From Candidatus Methanolliviera sp. GoM_oil (GTDB lineage: Archaea > Halobacteriota > Methanoliparia > Methanoliparales > Methanoliparaceae): DNA of 16,249 bases. The notes beneath the pieces were generated by a model, which saw only the letters and a program-made list of their open reading frames with translations, had not been told where the DNA came from and did no database searches. The stretch covers positions 1-16,249 of the forward strand of contig CABGHG010000023.1 in assembly GCA_902158735.1 (NCBI GenBank). Reading direction: 5' to 3'. This document shows, piece by piece, positions 6,298-12,855 of this stretch. The translations under genes were made by a program, and so were the position numbers. The stretch's first letter is position 1. Each line of letters begins with the position of its first letter.

Positions 6298-8046
6298 CTA
6301 TTCTATGGTGATAACAACATCGTCTGCATTGACTATATCGCCTGAAGATACGTTAATTGCCTTGACAACTCCTGAAACATTAGCCACAATCTCGTTCTCC
6401 ATCTTCATTGCCTCAAGGACTGCCACTACGTCTCCCTCGCTGACCTCATCTCCAACATCCACATTGATCTTGAGGATTGTACCCTGCATGGGTGCTGTCA
6501 CTCCATTACCGTCAGAAACCGCTGATGAAGCATCCGAAGCAGCCACCATTTTAATATCTTTAAGTGCCGACTTTCCTCCGGCAACAGCTTCAACACTCAC
6601 CTCATGAACGACTCCATCGACCATAATATTGAACTGCCTTACACCCGAAACGGCTGGGGTAGTTGAAGGAGCTACCTTCTTTTCCGCAGGAGCAACACAT
6701 TCGAGCGTCTCCTCTACTGCCTCCCCTTTGAGGAACTTCGGAGCTACGTTAGGATAAAGTGCATAGGTTATAATATCTTCTTCCTTGTTCACAATGCCAA
6801 GCTCTTCTGCTTCTTTCTTGGCCTTCTCATACTCCGGTTCAAGAAGATCACCCGGTCTTACCGTAATCACTTCTTCATCGCCTATGATCTTCTTACGAAT
6901 CTCGTCACTTATAGGTGCAGGAGGTTTTCCATAAAGGCCCTTGACGTAATCTTTGACCTCTTTTGGTATCATCTTGTAGCGCTCACCCATAACAACATTC
7001 AGGACCGCCTGGGTTCCTACGATCTGACTCGTCGGTGTAACAAGAGGGGGATAACCCAGATCCTCTCTAACTACTGGTGTTTCCGCGAGGACATCTTCAA
7101 ATTTATCGAGTTTATTCTGTTGTTCCAGCTGAGAAAGAAGATTTGAGAGCATCCCACCAGGTATCTGATATAATAGAACGCGTGTGTCAACCCTTTCTGA
7201 GATTGGGTTTATCAGATGCTCATACTTTTTTCTGATCTCTTTGAAGTACATCGCTATCTCAACGAGCAACTCAAGGTCTAGACCGGTATCATAAGGGGTT
7301 CCCTTCAGGGAAGCAACGATGGATTCCGTGGGTGGCTGAGATGTCCCCCATCCAAATGGGGATATTGCTGTATCTAGAATATCAGCGCCTGCTTCACAGG
7401 CAGCATAATAACTTACCGGTGCAAGACCTGATGTGCAATGGCAATGCAGGTCTATAGGGATGCCTATCTCTTCCTTAACTCTTTTAACAAGTTCAAAAGC
7501 ATCCTTAGGTGATATCAATCCTGCCATATCTTTTATACATAGTGAATCACAATCCAAATTTGCCAGTTCTTTCAAAAACCCAATGTTTGTATCAATAGTA
7601 TGAACTGGGCTCAATGTATAGCTCAAAGAACCCTGTACATGCGCACCTTCTCTTTTTGCTACCTTTATAGATTGCTCCATATTCCGGACATCGTTCACTG
7701 CATCGAAGATCCTGAATATATCTACGCCTGATTTTACGGCGTTGACCACGAATTTATCGACGATGTCATCTGAATAATGCCTGTAACCGACGAGATTCTG
7801 TCCTCTGAGTAGCATCTGCATGGGGGTGTCTGGCATGCTCTTCTTGAGGGCTCTTATCCGGTCCCATGGGTCTTCATTTAAAAATCTGATGCATGAGTCA
7901 AATGTTGCACCACCCCAAACCTCTAAAGAGAAGAACCCTACTTCATCTACCTTTTCCGCAATCGGTAGCATGTCCCTTGTTCTCATCCGTGTAGCTGCAA
8001 GCGATTGGTGTGCATCCCTAAACATAGTGTCAGTAATCTTTACCAT
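6298..8046 (-). CDS. pycB: PycB/OadA-type carboxyltransferase subunit with C-terminal biotin domain
   Basis: The protein has 582 residues from the ATG at 8044-8046. A GTG four codons upstream is possible, but the GGTGG ribosome site is spaced eight bases from the ATG. A TIM-barrel carboxyltransferase domain begins with FRDAHQS (Asp11 a metal ligand) and carries CIKDMAG (Lys172, the lysine that is carboxylated). The metal-binding pair in DLHCHC (His201 and His203) follows. The conserved carboxylase region occupies about 290-460. A linker leads to a biotinyl domain ending in EAMKMEN, with biotin on Lys548. The protein moves CO2 between biotin and pyruvate/oxaloacetate; in archaea it pairs with a separate biotin carboxylase (PycA) to make oxaloacetate. 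PycA is not in this window. A role as oxaloacetate or methylmalonyl-CoA decarboxylase alpha subunit cannot be excluded, but no membrane decarboxylase subunits are nearby. Confidence 0.9.
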   Translation of the reverse strand: MVKITDTMFRDAHQSLAATRMRTRDMLPIAEKVDEVGFFSLEVWGGATFDSCIRFLNEDPWDRIRALKKSMPDTPMQMLLRGQNLVGYRHYSDDIVDKFVVNAVKSGVDIFRIFDAVNDVRNMEQSIKVAKREGAHVQGSLSYTLSPVHTIDTNIGFLKELANLDCDSLCIKDMAGLISPKDAFELVKRVKEEIGIPIDLHCHCTSGLAPVSYYAACEAGADILDTAISPFGWGTSQPPTESIVASLKGTPYDTGLDLELLVEIAMYFKEIRKKYEHLINPISERVDTRVLLYQIPGGMLSNLLSQLEQQNKLDKFEDVLAETPVVREDLGYPPLVTPTSQIVGTQAVLNVVMGERYKMIPKEVKDYVKGLYGKPPAPISDEIRKKIIGDEEVITVRPGDLLEPEYEKAKKEAEELGIVNKEEDIITYALYPNVAPKFLKGEAVEETLECVAPAEKKVAPSTTPAVSGVRQFNIMVDGVVHEVSVEAVAGGKSALKDIKMVAASDASSAVSDGNGVTAPMQGTILKINVDVGDEVSEGDVVAVLEAMKMENEIVANVSGVVKAINVSSGDIVNADDVVITIE

Positions 8047-8083
8047 AATATATTCCACCCTTTCATCAACGATCCAAACCTGA

Positions 8084-8094
8084 CAATTTATACA
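8084..8094 (-). promoter_or_regulatory. TATA-like element of pycB
   Basis: On the minus strand this reads TGTATAAATTG, about 38-48 bases before the pycB ATG. This would leave a short leader with the GGTGG site. Confidence 0.4.
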
Positions 8095-8102
8095 TGTGGT
8101 AT

Positions 8103-8336
8103 TTAGGGTTTTTGTTTTAGATCTATGCTATCGAAGATCCTGCCCCATTTTACACCCGCCCACATTCTCTCATGGATGTAATACAATAGGATCTTTAACA
8201 GGGAATCCAAACCCCCAACTGAAGCTGAGAGGAGGATATTTCTTGTCAGAATATAAGTGACTGTAGTCGTTATCGCGATCGCAATCAAACGATATGATAA
8301 GGTCTTTACCACTGATCTGTATCGTGAATCTTTCAT
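8103..8336 (-). CDS. DUF2061 small membrane protein
   Basis: The start chosen is the ATG at 8334-8336 (MKDSRYRS). It overlaps the TGA of the preceding reductase gene as ATGA and gives 77 residues. The sequence shows the DUF2061 pattern: RS..KT.SYR near the N-terminus, a first hydrophobic segment (about 15-34), [12 protein letters not shown], a second segment (about 37-56) and the conserved YYIHERMW. The family's biochemical role is not known. It is often found near sulfate-assimilation genes, and the stop/start overlap with a CysH-type reductase here fits that. It is presumably co-translated with the reductase and sits in the cytoplasmic membrane. A longer start at 8363 would overlap the reductase by 31 bases and is less likely. 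Confidence 0.75.
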   Translation of the reverse strand: MKDSRYRSVVKTLSYRLIAIAITTTVTYILTRNILLSASVGGLDSLLKILLYYIHERMWAGVKWGRIFDSIDLKQKP

Positions 8337-9100
8337 TTTAATCTCTGCGTATGAATCCCACACTCACCGCCACATTTACTCGTCCCCTGCCATCTACCGT
8401 CTCTCTCTTCCTGATTGTCATATATGGGCACCGTGCATGGTGCGCAACCCAGAGAGCGGATTCTTCTGCCGTCAGGGAAGACTTTGGAGTACCAAGGATG
8501 CAGATCTATCTCATTTTCCTTGAGGTAGCTCAGCACCTCTTCTTCAGTCCAAGTCAGTATAGGATTTATCTTCACCAGGCCCCTTTTTTCAACTTCTTTG
8601 TAGTCTTTGCGGGTCCTACCTTCGGTATTCCTCAGACCACAGACCCACGCGTCAAGGTCTTTCACCGCCTCCTTTGTGGGGTCAACTTTCAGCAAAGTGC
8701 AGCACTTATCAGGGTCGTATTCATAGATTGGTTTTCCCGATTCCTTCTCAGCCTCTTTGCAAGCCGTTTCAAACTTATCAGTGGGCAATAACTTGACGTT
8801 TATATTGTTGTCCTTGAGTATTGGGGGTACTTCTTTCCCCACTAAATATACAATTGGGTTGATGTTCATCTTTTTGTCCATATCCACCAGATATTCGAAT
8901 GTTTCTACAGGTTTATATGGCGTTAATATCGTGAATATAGGTATCTCCGGATCGACTTCTCTTGCAACATGGATTGCGGCCATACTATCTTTGCCGAATG
9001 AACAAGCAACGGCCACTTTGTCATATTCGTTTAATGCATCTCTTACAACTTCTTTTGAATGTTCAAGTTTACTTACAAAATCATTATCATATCCTGACAT
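8333..9100 (-). CDS. cysH: APS/PAPS reductase family protein (CysH type, Fe-S containing)
   Basis: The ATG at 9098-9100 is preferred (255 residues), because GGAG lies eight bases before it; a GTG at 9107-9109 would overlap this ribosome site. The protein has the adenine-nucleotide PP-loop SFGKDS (34-39). It has the 4Fe-4S signature of APS-type reductases (CysCys133-134 and Cys219-x2-Cys222), an Arg loop (CGLRNTEGRTR), and a C-terminal ECGIH with the likely catalytic Cys247. It would reduce adenylylsulfate to sulfite with thioredoxin or a similar donor, in the cytoplasm. The Fe-S cysteines favour APS over PAPS as substrate. No sulfurylase gene is in the window. A related role in archaeal sulfur trafficking is possible, since several archaeal CysH-like proteins are uncharacterised. 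Confidence 0.85.
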   Translation of the reverse strand: MSGYDNDFVSKLEHSKEVVRDALNEYDKVAVACSFGKDSMAAIHVAREVDPEIPIFTILTPYKPVETFEYLVDMDKKMNINPIVYLVGKEVPPILKDNNINVKLLPTDKFETACKEAEKESGKPIYEYDPDKCCTLLKVDPTKEAVKDLDAWVCGLRNTEGRTRKDYKEVEKRGLVKINPILTWTEEEVLSYLKENEIDLHPWYSKVFPDGRRIRSLGCAPCTVPIYDNQEERDGRWQGTSKCGGECGIHTQRLK

Positions 9101-9124
9101 CTTTTTCACTCCATATTAATGCGA

Positions 9125-9135
9125 TTATTAAATAA
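9125..9135 (-). promoter_or_regulatory. TATA-like element of the APS reductase gene
   Basis: On the minus strand this reads TTATTTAATAA, about 25-35 bases before the reductase ATG, with the GGAG site between them. Confidence 0.4.
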
Positions 9136-9466
9136 CAATATCCTGCTTACCCAACTAGTTTGACAAGAATAGACCTAAAAGGTTTCCCTTTAATTGGTAT
9201 AAGTCGCACAAAAAAGCCATTAATATTGCTAAATTGTACATTTGTATAACAAAGTTCGTAACTTTCTGTTGAATTCGAGTCCATATATAGCTTGATGATA
9301 TCGAAATTTTGTTATTTCGATTCTGAACAGAAGACTGTACAAGCTTAATTTTGGGGTATGGCAAGGGAAAAATATAATAGTAAAAATAATAAACAATAAG
9401 GTTGAATATTTAATAGTTACAGATGTGCTTTGCATATTTGTTCAATATACGAAATGAGGCTTTCAT
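9136..9466. other. AT-rich intergenic region between divergent genes
   Basis: About 330 bases lie between the minus-strand reductase and the plus-strand winged-helix gene. No convincing gene is present; the short open frames have no recognisable motifs. It holds one perfect hairpin (9300-9321) and a possible TATA element for the downstream plus-strand gene (AATATTTAATAG, 9405-9416). A GAGG ribosome site lies at 9456-9459. Confidence 0.6.
9300..9321. repeat. Perfect inverted repeat (8-base arms, 6-base loop)
   Basis: ATCGAAAT (9300-9307) pairs exactly with ATTTCGAT (9314-9321) around the loop TTTGTT. It lies roughly midway in the intergenic region. It could be an operator for a dimeric regulator, perhaps one of the adjacent winged-helix proteins, or a hairpin in an untranslated leader. 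There is no direct evidence for either. Confidence 0.4.
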
Positions 9467-10519
9467 ATGAATTCATCGGTTAAACGTGAGGCGAAATTGA
9501 CCCAGCTAGAGTCTGAAAGGGATAAGCTTTTACGAGATATCGGACCCCTGGTGGAAGATGGTGATGCCGAAGATGCGATCAAGAAGATTGAGGACGCAAA
9601 ATACATCACCGATAAGCTGGAAGCGGAGAGGTCTGCCATAGAGAAGAGTGAAGATGAGGCAAGTGCAACTATGCTGGATGATGATGGTGTAATGGAATCT
9701 GTTGAGCAGGCAGGAGAAAGTGCCGCTACCACAGAAAACAATGAGTGGGCAAAAGCAAAGATAGACAATCTGGTGGCAGAAAGAGATGAGTTGATAGAGG
9801 CGCTAGGAGCAATGGTGGAGAAAGAACGTTCCGAGGCTTTATCCGAATCGGCTATGCATGTTGAAAGGGCCGCCAAACTCTCTGAAGAATTGCGCAATAG
9901 GTCGTCGGAACTTACCGGGCAGATAGGAATCGCTAAGAGGATGACGGATAGCCTGAGTGTCGAGACGGCAAAATTGGAAAGCATCCGGTTGAAGGAAGAA
10001 TCCAAGGCGGAAAAAGCAACTATTGGCGAGAATAGTTTCGATAGGATGGTAATAAACTCAATAGCGCTTGGCTTTGAGACGCCATCGTCAATCTCAAAGA
10101 TGATGAATATAAATAAGTTTGTCGCTCAAGAGAAGATAAAAAAATTGATCGTCGCAGGCTACGTGAAGGATCCATCTGATCCAATAGTTGATCTCTTAAC
10201 TGTACTGCGAATGGACTCTCTAATAAGACTACTTGAGGTTTTTACCACTCGCAAATTGACACACGCATTCATCCTGACAGATAAGGGCTACGATCAAGTG
10301 GATGCAGAGACATTCGATAAGCTCATGGCAAAGCTTGAAGAGCAGGAACATATATTAGAGCGGGTAGTTGGATGGGGTCTTGGTACTGTTGTATCCATCA
10401 TTAAGCCAATTGCCAATTATCTAGTGGCAGTAATAGGGTTGATCCAATTGATTGTAGGGGTTGTACGTGAAATACCAACCATCCTTAGGATGGGGTTAAA
10501 AATGTGGGTATCAGGTTGA
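9467..10519 (+). CDS. Unrecognised coiled-coil / winged-helix-like / hydrophobic-tail protein
   Basis: I do not recognise this 350-residue protein. Residues 5-185 are highly charged and predicted coiled coil. They contain two related units (about 14-60 and 102-150), each starting L-x2-ERD-x-L and continuing to a G-x2-VE pattern, so the region looks duplicated. Residues 190-285 resemble a winged helix-turn-helix (FDRMVINSIALGFETPSSIS, then a recognition-type helix and AGYV). Residues 298-335 are hydrophobic or amphipathic (VVGWGLGTVVSIIKPIANYL onwards) and could lie in or on a membrane. The ATG has GAGG seven bases upstream. The next gene begins six bases after this stop and shares the 190-285 region, so the two form a paralogous pair. 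A membrane-tethered regulator or a structural protein are both possible. The long antisense frame over residues 1-180 is a composition artefact. Confidence 0.7.
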   Translation: MNSSVKREAKLTQLESERDKLLRDIGPLVEDGDAEDAIKKIEDAKYITDKLEAERSAIEKSEDEASATMLDDDGVMESVEQAGESAATTENNEWAKAKIDNLVAERDELIEALGAMVEKERSEALSESAMHVERAAKLSEELRNRSSELTGQIGIAKRMTDSLSVETAKLESIRLKEESKAEKATIGENSFDRMVINSIALGFETPSSISKMMNINKFVAQEKIKKLIVAGYVKDPSDPIVDLLTVLRMDSLIRLLEVFTTRKLTHAFILTDKGYDQVDAETFDKLMAKLEEQEHILERVVGWGLGTVVSIIKPIANYLVAVIGLIQLIVGVVREIPTILRMGLKMWVSG

Positions 10520-10525
10520 TTTACC

Positions 10526-11044
10526 ATGGCAGAAAAACTTGAAAACATAGACCGTTTGATACTTAAAGGTGTATCACTCGGATACAAAACCCCAAGAAGG
10601 CTCTCCGAGAAGGTTAACGTTGATGCGGAAACTTTAAGGAGTCGGATTATTGATCTTGGCATAACCGGATATCTCTCCGATACTCAACCTGGTAAGGCAC
10701 CGATAATTGACAGGATCATTGCTCTGTTGAGCATGGAAAACTTTGTGGCCTGTGGAAAGTTGACTGGTAAAGGTTGTGATGCCATCGATGATGACCTGTG
10801 TACTGATGTAATCTCCGGTTTCAAGTCTGACAAAGGGATCTTCAAAAGGGTTCAGAACAGGCCTAGATCCTTCATGTCAAAGCTTGTAGATGGGGCATTG
10901 CACTTTGTTGGAACTATTGCATTTATCGTGGTAGTTTTGGTGGTGCTGGTGGTTATTGCAGGGATTGCAATCTTCGTCCTGTGGAGAAATCCCGCCATAC
11001 TCTCATACATATTGGACGGGATATTCTCGTTGTTGCCTTTTTAA
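10526..11044 (+). CDS. Winged-helix-like protein with a C-terminal transmembrane segment (paralogue of the upstream gene)
   Basis: This 172-residue protein lacks the coiled coil of its neighbour but shares the next region. Residues 8-50 (IDRLILKGVSLGYKTPRRLS and GITGYL) align with residues 191-233 of the upstream protein (shared DR, LG, TP, S, N and GY positions). A second shared piece follows around KLTGKGCDAID. Residues 127-153 form a strong single transmembrane helix (FVGTIAFIVVVLVVLVVIAG and on), followed by a short hydrophobic tail. The N-terminal domain would face the cytoplasm with the helix as a tail anchor. It starts six bases after the upstream stop, so the two are almost certainly co-transcribed. 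The function is unknown; membrane-tethered DNA binding or a partner role for the upstream protein are inferences. Confidence 0.72.
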   Translation: MAEKLENIDRLILKGVSLGYKTPRRLSEKVNVDAETLRSRIIDLGITGYLSDTQPGKAPIIDRIIALLSMENFVACGKLTGKGCDAIDDDLCTDVISGFKSDKGIFKRVQNRPRSFMSKLVDGALHFVGTIAFIVVVLVVLVVIAGIAIFVLWRNPAILSYILDGIFSLLPF

Positions 11045-11054
11045 AAGGTAACAA

Positions 11055-11072
11055 ATATTTTTATCTATTTTT
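11055..11072 (+). terminator. Oligo-T terminator after the winged-helix pair
   Basis: Two T5 runs (11058-11062 and 11068-11072) begin about 13 bases after the TAA of the second winged-helix gene. T-rich tracts of this sort end transcription in archaea. The tract overlaps the tail of the convergent ferredoxin gene. Confidence 0.45.
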
Positions 11073-11313
11073 CCTCTATAACCAGCGCATCGTATGAGCA
11101 GTATCTCGCACATAGTACACAGTTCTCTTTACACTCATCCGTGAAGCGTATTTCATTGGAACTCCACAACCCTTCCTTGAAGTGTCCGTGTTTGATCTCG
11201 ATTCTTGCCTTCAAGGGATTAAAGGACTTTGTGTAATGAAAGGAGCAGATAGACTGACAGCTCAGACATTGTGCACAGTTCTCTTTGTTCACCAGGATGT
11301 TATTCTTCTCCAC
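11065..11313 (-). CDS. Small dicluster ferredoxin (two 4Fe-4S motifs)
   Basis: The protein is about 82 residues from a GTG at 11311-11313, chosen because GGTGA lies four bases upstream and the start falls four bases after the xseB stop. A TTG at 11334 would overlap xseB. It has a C-x2-C-x2-C-x3-C motif (CAQCLSCQSIC) and a second motif with C-x3-C-x2-C-x3-C spacing (CKENCVLCARYC), separated by about 40 residues. Neither motif has the proline that usually follows the last cysteine, and the second is spaced differently from ordinary ferredoxins. It is a cytoplasmic electron carrier or the Fe-S subunit of an oxidoreductase. No obvious partner enzyme is adjacent; sharing a transcript with xseB is likely accidental. 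Confidence 0.72.
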   Translation of the reverse strand: MEKNNILVNKENCAQCLSCQSICSFHYTKSFNPLKARIEIKHGHFKEGLWSSNEIRFTDECKENCVLCARYCSYDALVIEEK

Positions 11314-11317
11314 TGCT

Positions 11318-11548
11318 TCACCCTTCAAGACCAAAAGGTTCGATTGTTATACCCCCTTCTCGCTGAATAAGCTTCTCTATCTTCCCTTCTGCTTCGTTCA
11401 GCTTCTTATAACAGAACCTGGATAGAAAAACGCCTTCTTCAAATAGTTTTAGCGATTCTTCCAGGGAAAAACCTCCATCTTCCAGCTTCTGAACTATCCC
11501 TTCAAGCTTTTCAAGCGCATCTTCGAAAGATGCATCATCGTCCTTCAT
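11318..11548 (-). CDS. xseB: Exodeoxyribonuclease VII small subunit
   Basis: The 76-residue protein shows the short two-helix pattern of XseB: SFEDALEKLEGIVQKLEDGG, then SLEESLKLFEEG, then a second helix ending in KIEKLIQ. The small subunit binds the large subunit XseA, and the complex degrades single-stranded DNA from both ends to oligonucleotides. Its ATG (11546-11548) overlaps the stop of the upstream gene as ATGA, so translation is coupled. No xseA is in this window, so the large subunit must be encoded elsewhere, or this copy is an orphan. Length and motifs are normal for the family. Confidence 0.85.
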   Translation of the reverse strand: MKDDDASFEDALEKLEGIVQKLEDGGFSLEESLKLFEEGVFLSRFCYKKLNEAEGKIEKLIQREGGITIEPFGLEG

Positions 11549-11847
11549 GATAGGTACTCCACTGATCTATTTGCAGACCTATAAAGATTCATGAACTCAT
11601 GAACCCCATCCGGGAAATCGGTGTTAATATTCAGCCCCGATGATTTAGCTTCTGATGCAGATATTGGGTAGCAGTGAATCATCTTCCCACTGACAAGGTT
11701 GTTCACAATCTTTTCAAGATCGTCTTTGTTCTTAAATTTATCTTTCATCATCTCTTCAGCTACCATCCTCATGAGCTTTCTTAAGTCATACCATCCATCA
11801 CATATTCTTTTTTCATGTGTGAAAAAGCCCCTTCCCTGAAATCTCAC
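11545..11847 (-). pseudogene. C-terminal remnant of an SDH/ClpP-class serine protease
   Basis: The open frame encodes 100 residues. From about residue 25 on it reads like the C-terminal end of archaeal serine-dehydrogenase-proteinase-type (ClpP-class, SppA-like) proteins. The matching pattern is DLEKIVNNLVSGK, an HxYPIS motif, EAKSSGLNINTDFP, then F-M-N-L-Y and a final SVEYLS. In the full family this tail follows the protease fold with its Ser/Lys site, which is absent here. The frame has an upstream stop right before its GTG, and the first 20 residues look unrelated, so the gene has lost its 5' part. It may still be translated, because its stop overlaps the xseB start as ATGA. The family call rests on remembered pattern rather than an alignment. 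Confidence 0.5.
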
Positions 11848-11972
11848 TCTTCATACGCTCGTACTCTGATCCAATTAGCGGATGCTAAGTGTCAAAGATT
11901 GGTTAAAAAAAGTACTTGAAGGCCTGACGATCATTTTTTGGAAAATCTCACCGTACCGAGGCGATACTGGAA

Positions 11973-11983
11973 ACTATTATAAG
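11973..11983 (+). promoter_or_regulatory. TATA-like element of the zinc-motif gene
   Basis: ACTATTATAAG lies about 28-38 bases before the ATG at 12011. A second TATA-like run (TATTATAAA, 11992-12000) is closer to the ATG and could act instead. Confidence 0.4.
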
Positions 11984-12010
11984 GTCTCTTGTATTATAAA
12001 GAGGTTGTAC

Positions 12011-12199
12011 ATGATCCAACATGAAACAAAATTTAAGAATGAAACATGTGGCAACTGTAATGGAGATGGGTGCTTGCGTTGCGGATCGCTGGGTTACGTG
12101 CTCGTTGCTCAACCATCAAAAAAATGTGATAACTGCGGTGGAGAAGGATGCCACCGTTGCGCATATACCGGTTGGTCGCGTGCGCTTAAGGCGAAGTAG
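12011..12199 (+). CDS. 62-residue protein with two DnaJ-like CxxCxGxGCxxC zinc motifs
   Basis: The start is the ATG at 12011-12013, with a GAGGT ribosome site at 12001-12005. An upstream ATG at 11882 would add 43 residues with no recognisable motif and no ribosome site. The protein has two near-identical units 26 residues apart: C-G-N-C-N-G-D-G-C-L-R-C (13-24) and C-D-N-C-G-G-E-G-C-H-R-C (39-50), each followed by a glycine a few residues on. The CxxCxGxG spacing is that of the DnaJ cysteine-rich domain, in which paired motifs hold two zinc ions. There is no J-domain or other part, so it is a stand-alone zinc microprotein. It might bind unfolded protein, nucleic acid or a partner; nothing here decides which. 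It points towards the SlyD-like isomerase gene and ends 12 bases from it, converging. Confidence 0.75.
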   Translation: MIQHETKFKNETCGNCNGDGCLRCGSLGYVLVAQPSKKCDNCGGEGCHRCAYTGWSRALKAK

Positions 12200-12211
12200 A
12201 TAAAAGAAAAA

Positions 12212-12661
12212 CTACTCTTCCACTTCCTTAACTATCTCAACAACCTTTATCTTGAAGTTCAATGATGTCCCGGCAAGAGGATGGTTCATATCAAGGACAA
12301 CAAGTTCATCCGTCACCTTAACCACCTGTGCAGGTATCTGATCCTCCTTTGGAGATACCATCAAAAGCGTAACCCCTTCGCTCAAATCTTCAATTGGGAT
12401 CTGGTCTCTTGGAACATCTTTAACCAAACTCGGGTCATGTTCACCGTATGCTTCCATAGGCTTCAGCCTTATTTCCGTCTCCTCTCCCACTTCCATGCCT
12501 ATCACGGCATTTTCAAACTCTTCCAGTAACATTCTGGATCCAACTTCAAATTCCAAAGGTTCTTCATGCTCTTCTAAAGTGTCAAAGATCGATCCATCAT
12601 CGAAAGTCCCTGTGTAGTTAACCCTTATCGTATCTCCATTTTTTATCGGAATTTTTTTCAT
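12212..12661 (-). CDS. SlyD-like FKBP-type peptidyl-prolyl cis-trans isomerase
   Basis: The 149-residue protein has the FKBP core at both ends: VNYTGTFDDGSIFDT near the N-terminus and MNHPLAGTSLNFKIKVVEI near the C-terminus. The chaperone-type insert (IF domain, about 75-125, around KDVPRDQIPIEDL) seen in SlyD and archaeal FKBPs lies between them. It would catalyse proline cis-trans isomerisation and assist folding in the cytoplasm. Unlike bacterial SlyD it has no His-rich metal-binding tail. The ATG at 12659-12661 follows GGGG directly, so the ribosome site is poorly spaced. The upstream sequence is AT-rich (TTATAATTTAAAT) and could hold the promoter. Confidence 0.9.
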   Translation of the reverse strand: MKKIPIKNGDTIRVNYTGTFDDGSIFDTLEEHEEPLEFEVGSRMLLEEFENAVIGMEVGEETEIRLKPMEAYGEHDPSLVKDVPRDQIPIEDLSEGVTLLMVSPKEDQIPAQVVKVTDELVVLDMNHPLAGTSLNFKIKVVEIVKEVEE

Positions 12662-12789
12662 CCCCTGATATTTAAATTATAACTCTTCTCATCCGCTGGG
12701 GTAAGTCTGAGTTTCATCGCTTATAGATGTGAAACAAAGATTATATGTTTACCTATCATGTGCATCATTTGTAAAAACCAGCAACATAA

Positions 12790-12797
12790 CATATAAG
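12790..12797 (+). promoter_or_regulatory. TATA-like element of the UbiA-family gene
   Basis: The run CATATAAG lies about 60 bases before the ATG of the prenyltransferase gene, in the 194-base gap after the divergent FKBP gene. It is a candidate only. Confidence 0.3.
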
Positions 12798-12855
12798 CCT
12801 TGTTCATACTTACGATATATTCAGACTTAAATCAAAGAGCGGGATGGAACATTGA

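Noticed and set aside
6305..6607. Plus-strand frame of 100 residues inside pycB
   Set aside because: It is a Thr/Ser-rich mirror of the biotinyl domain coding sequence, with no ribosome site.
9463..10005. Long minus-strand open frame of 180 residues opposite the coiled-coil gene
   Set aside because: It is Ser-rich and motif-free, as expected for the complement of Glu/Ala/Lys-rich coiled-coil coding sequence; the plus strand has the ribosome site and a coherent protein.
11882..12010. N-terminal extension of the zinc-motif protein from an upstream ATG
   Set aside because: The extra 43 residues look non-conserved, the ATG has no ribosome site, and a TATA-like element lies inside this stretch.
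12662..12855. Possible small RNA in the 194-base gap between FKBP and UbiA genes
   Set aside because: No C/D box pair, tRNA-like fold or strong hairpin was visible; only TATA-like sequences were found.
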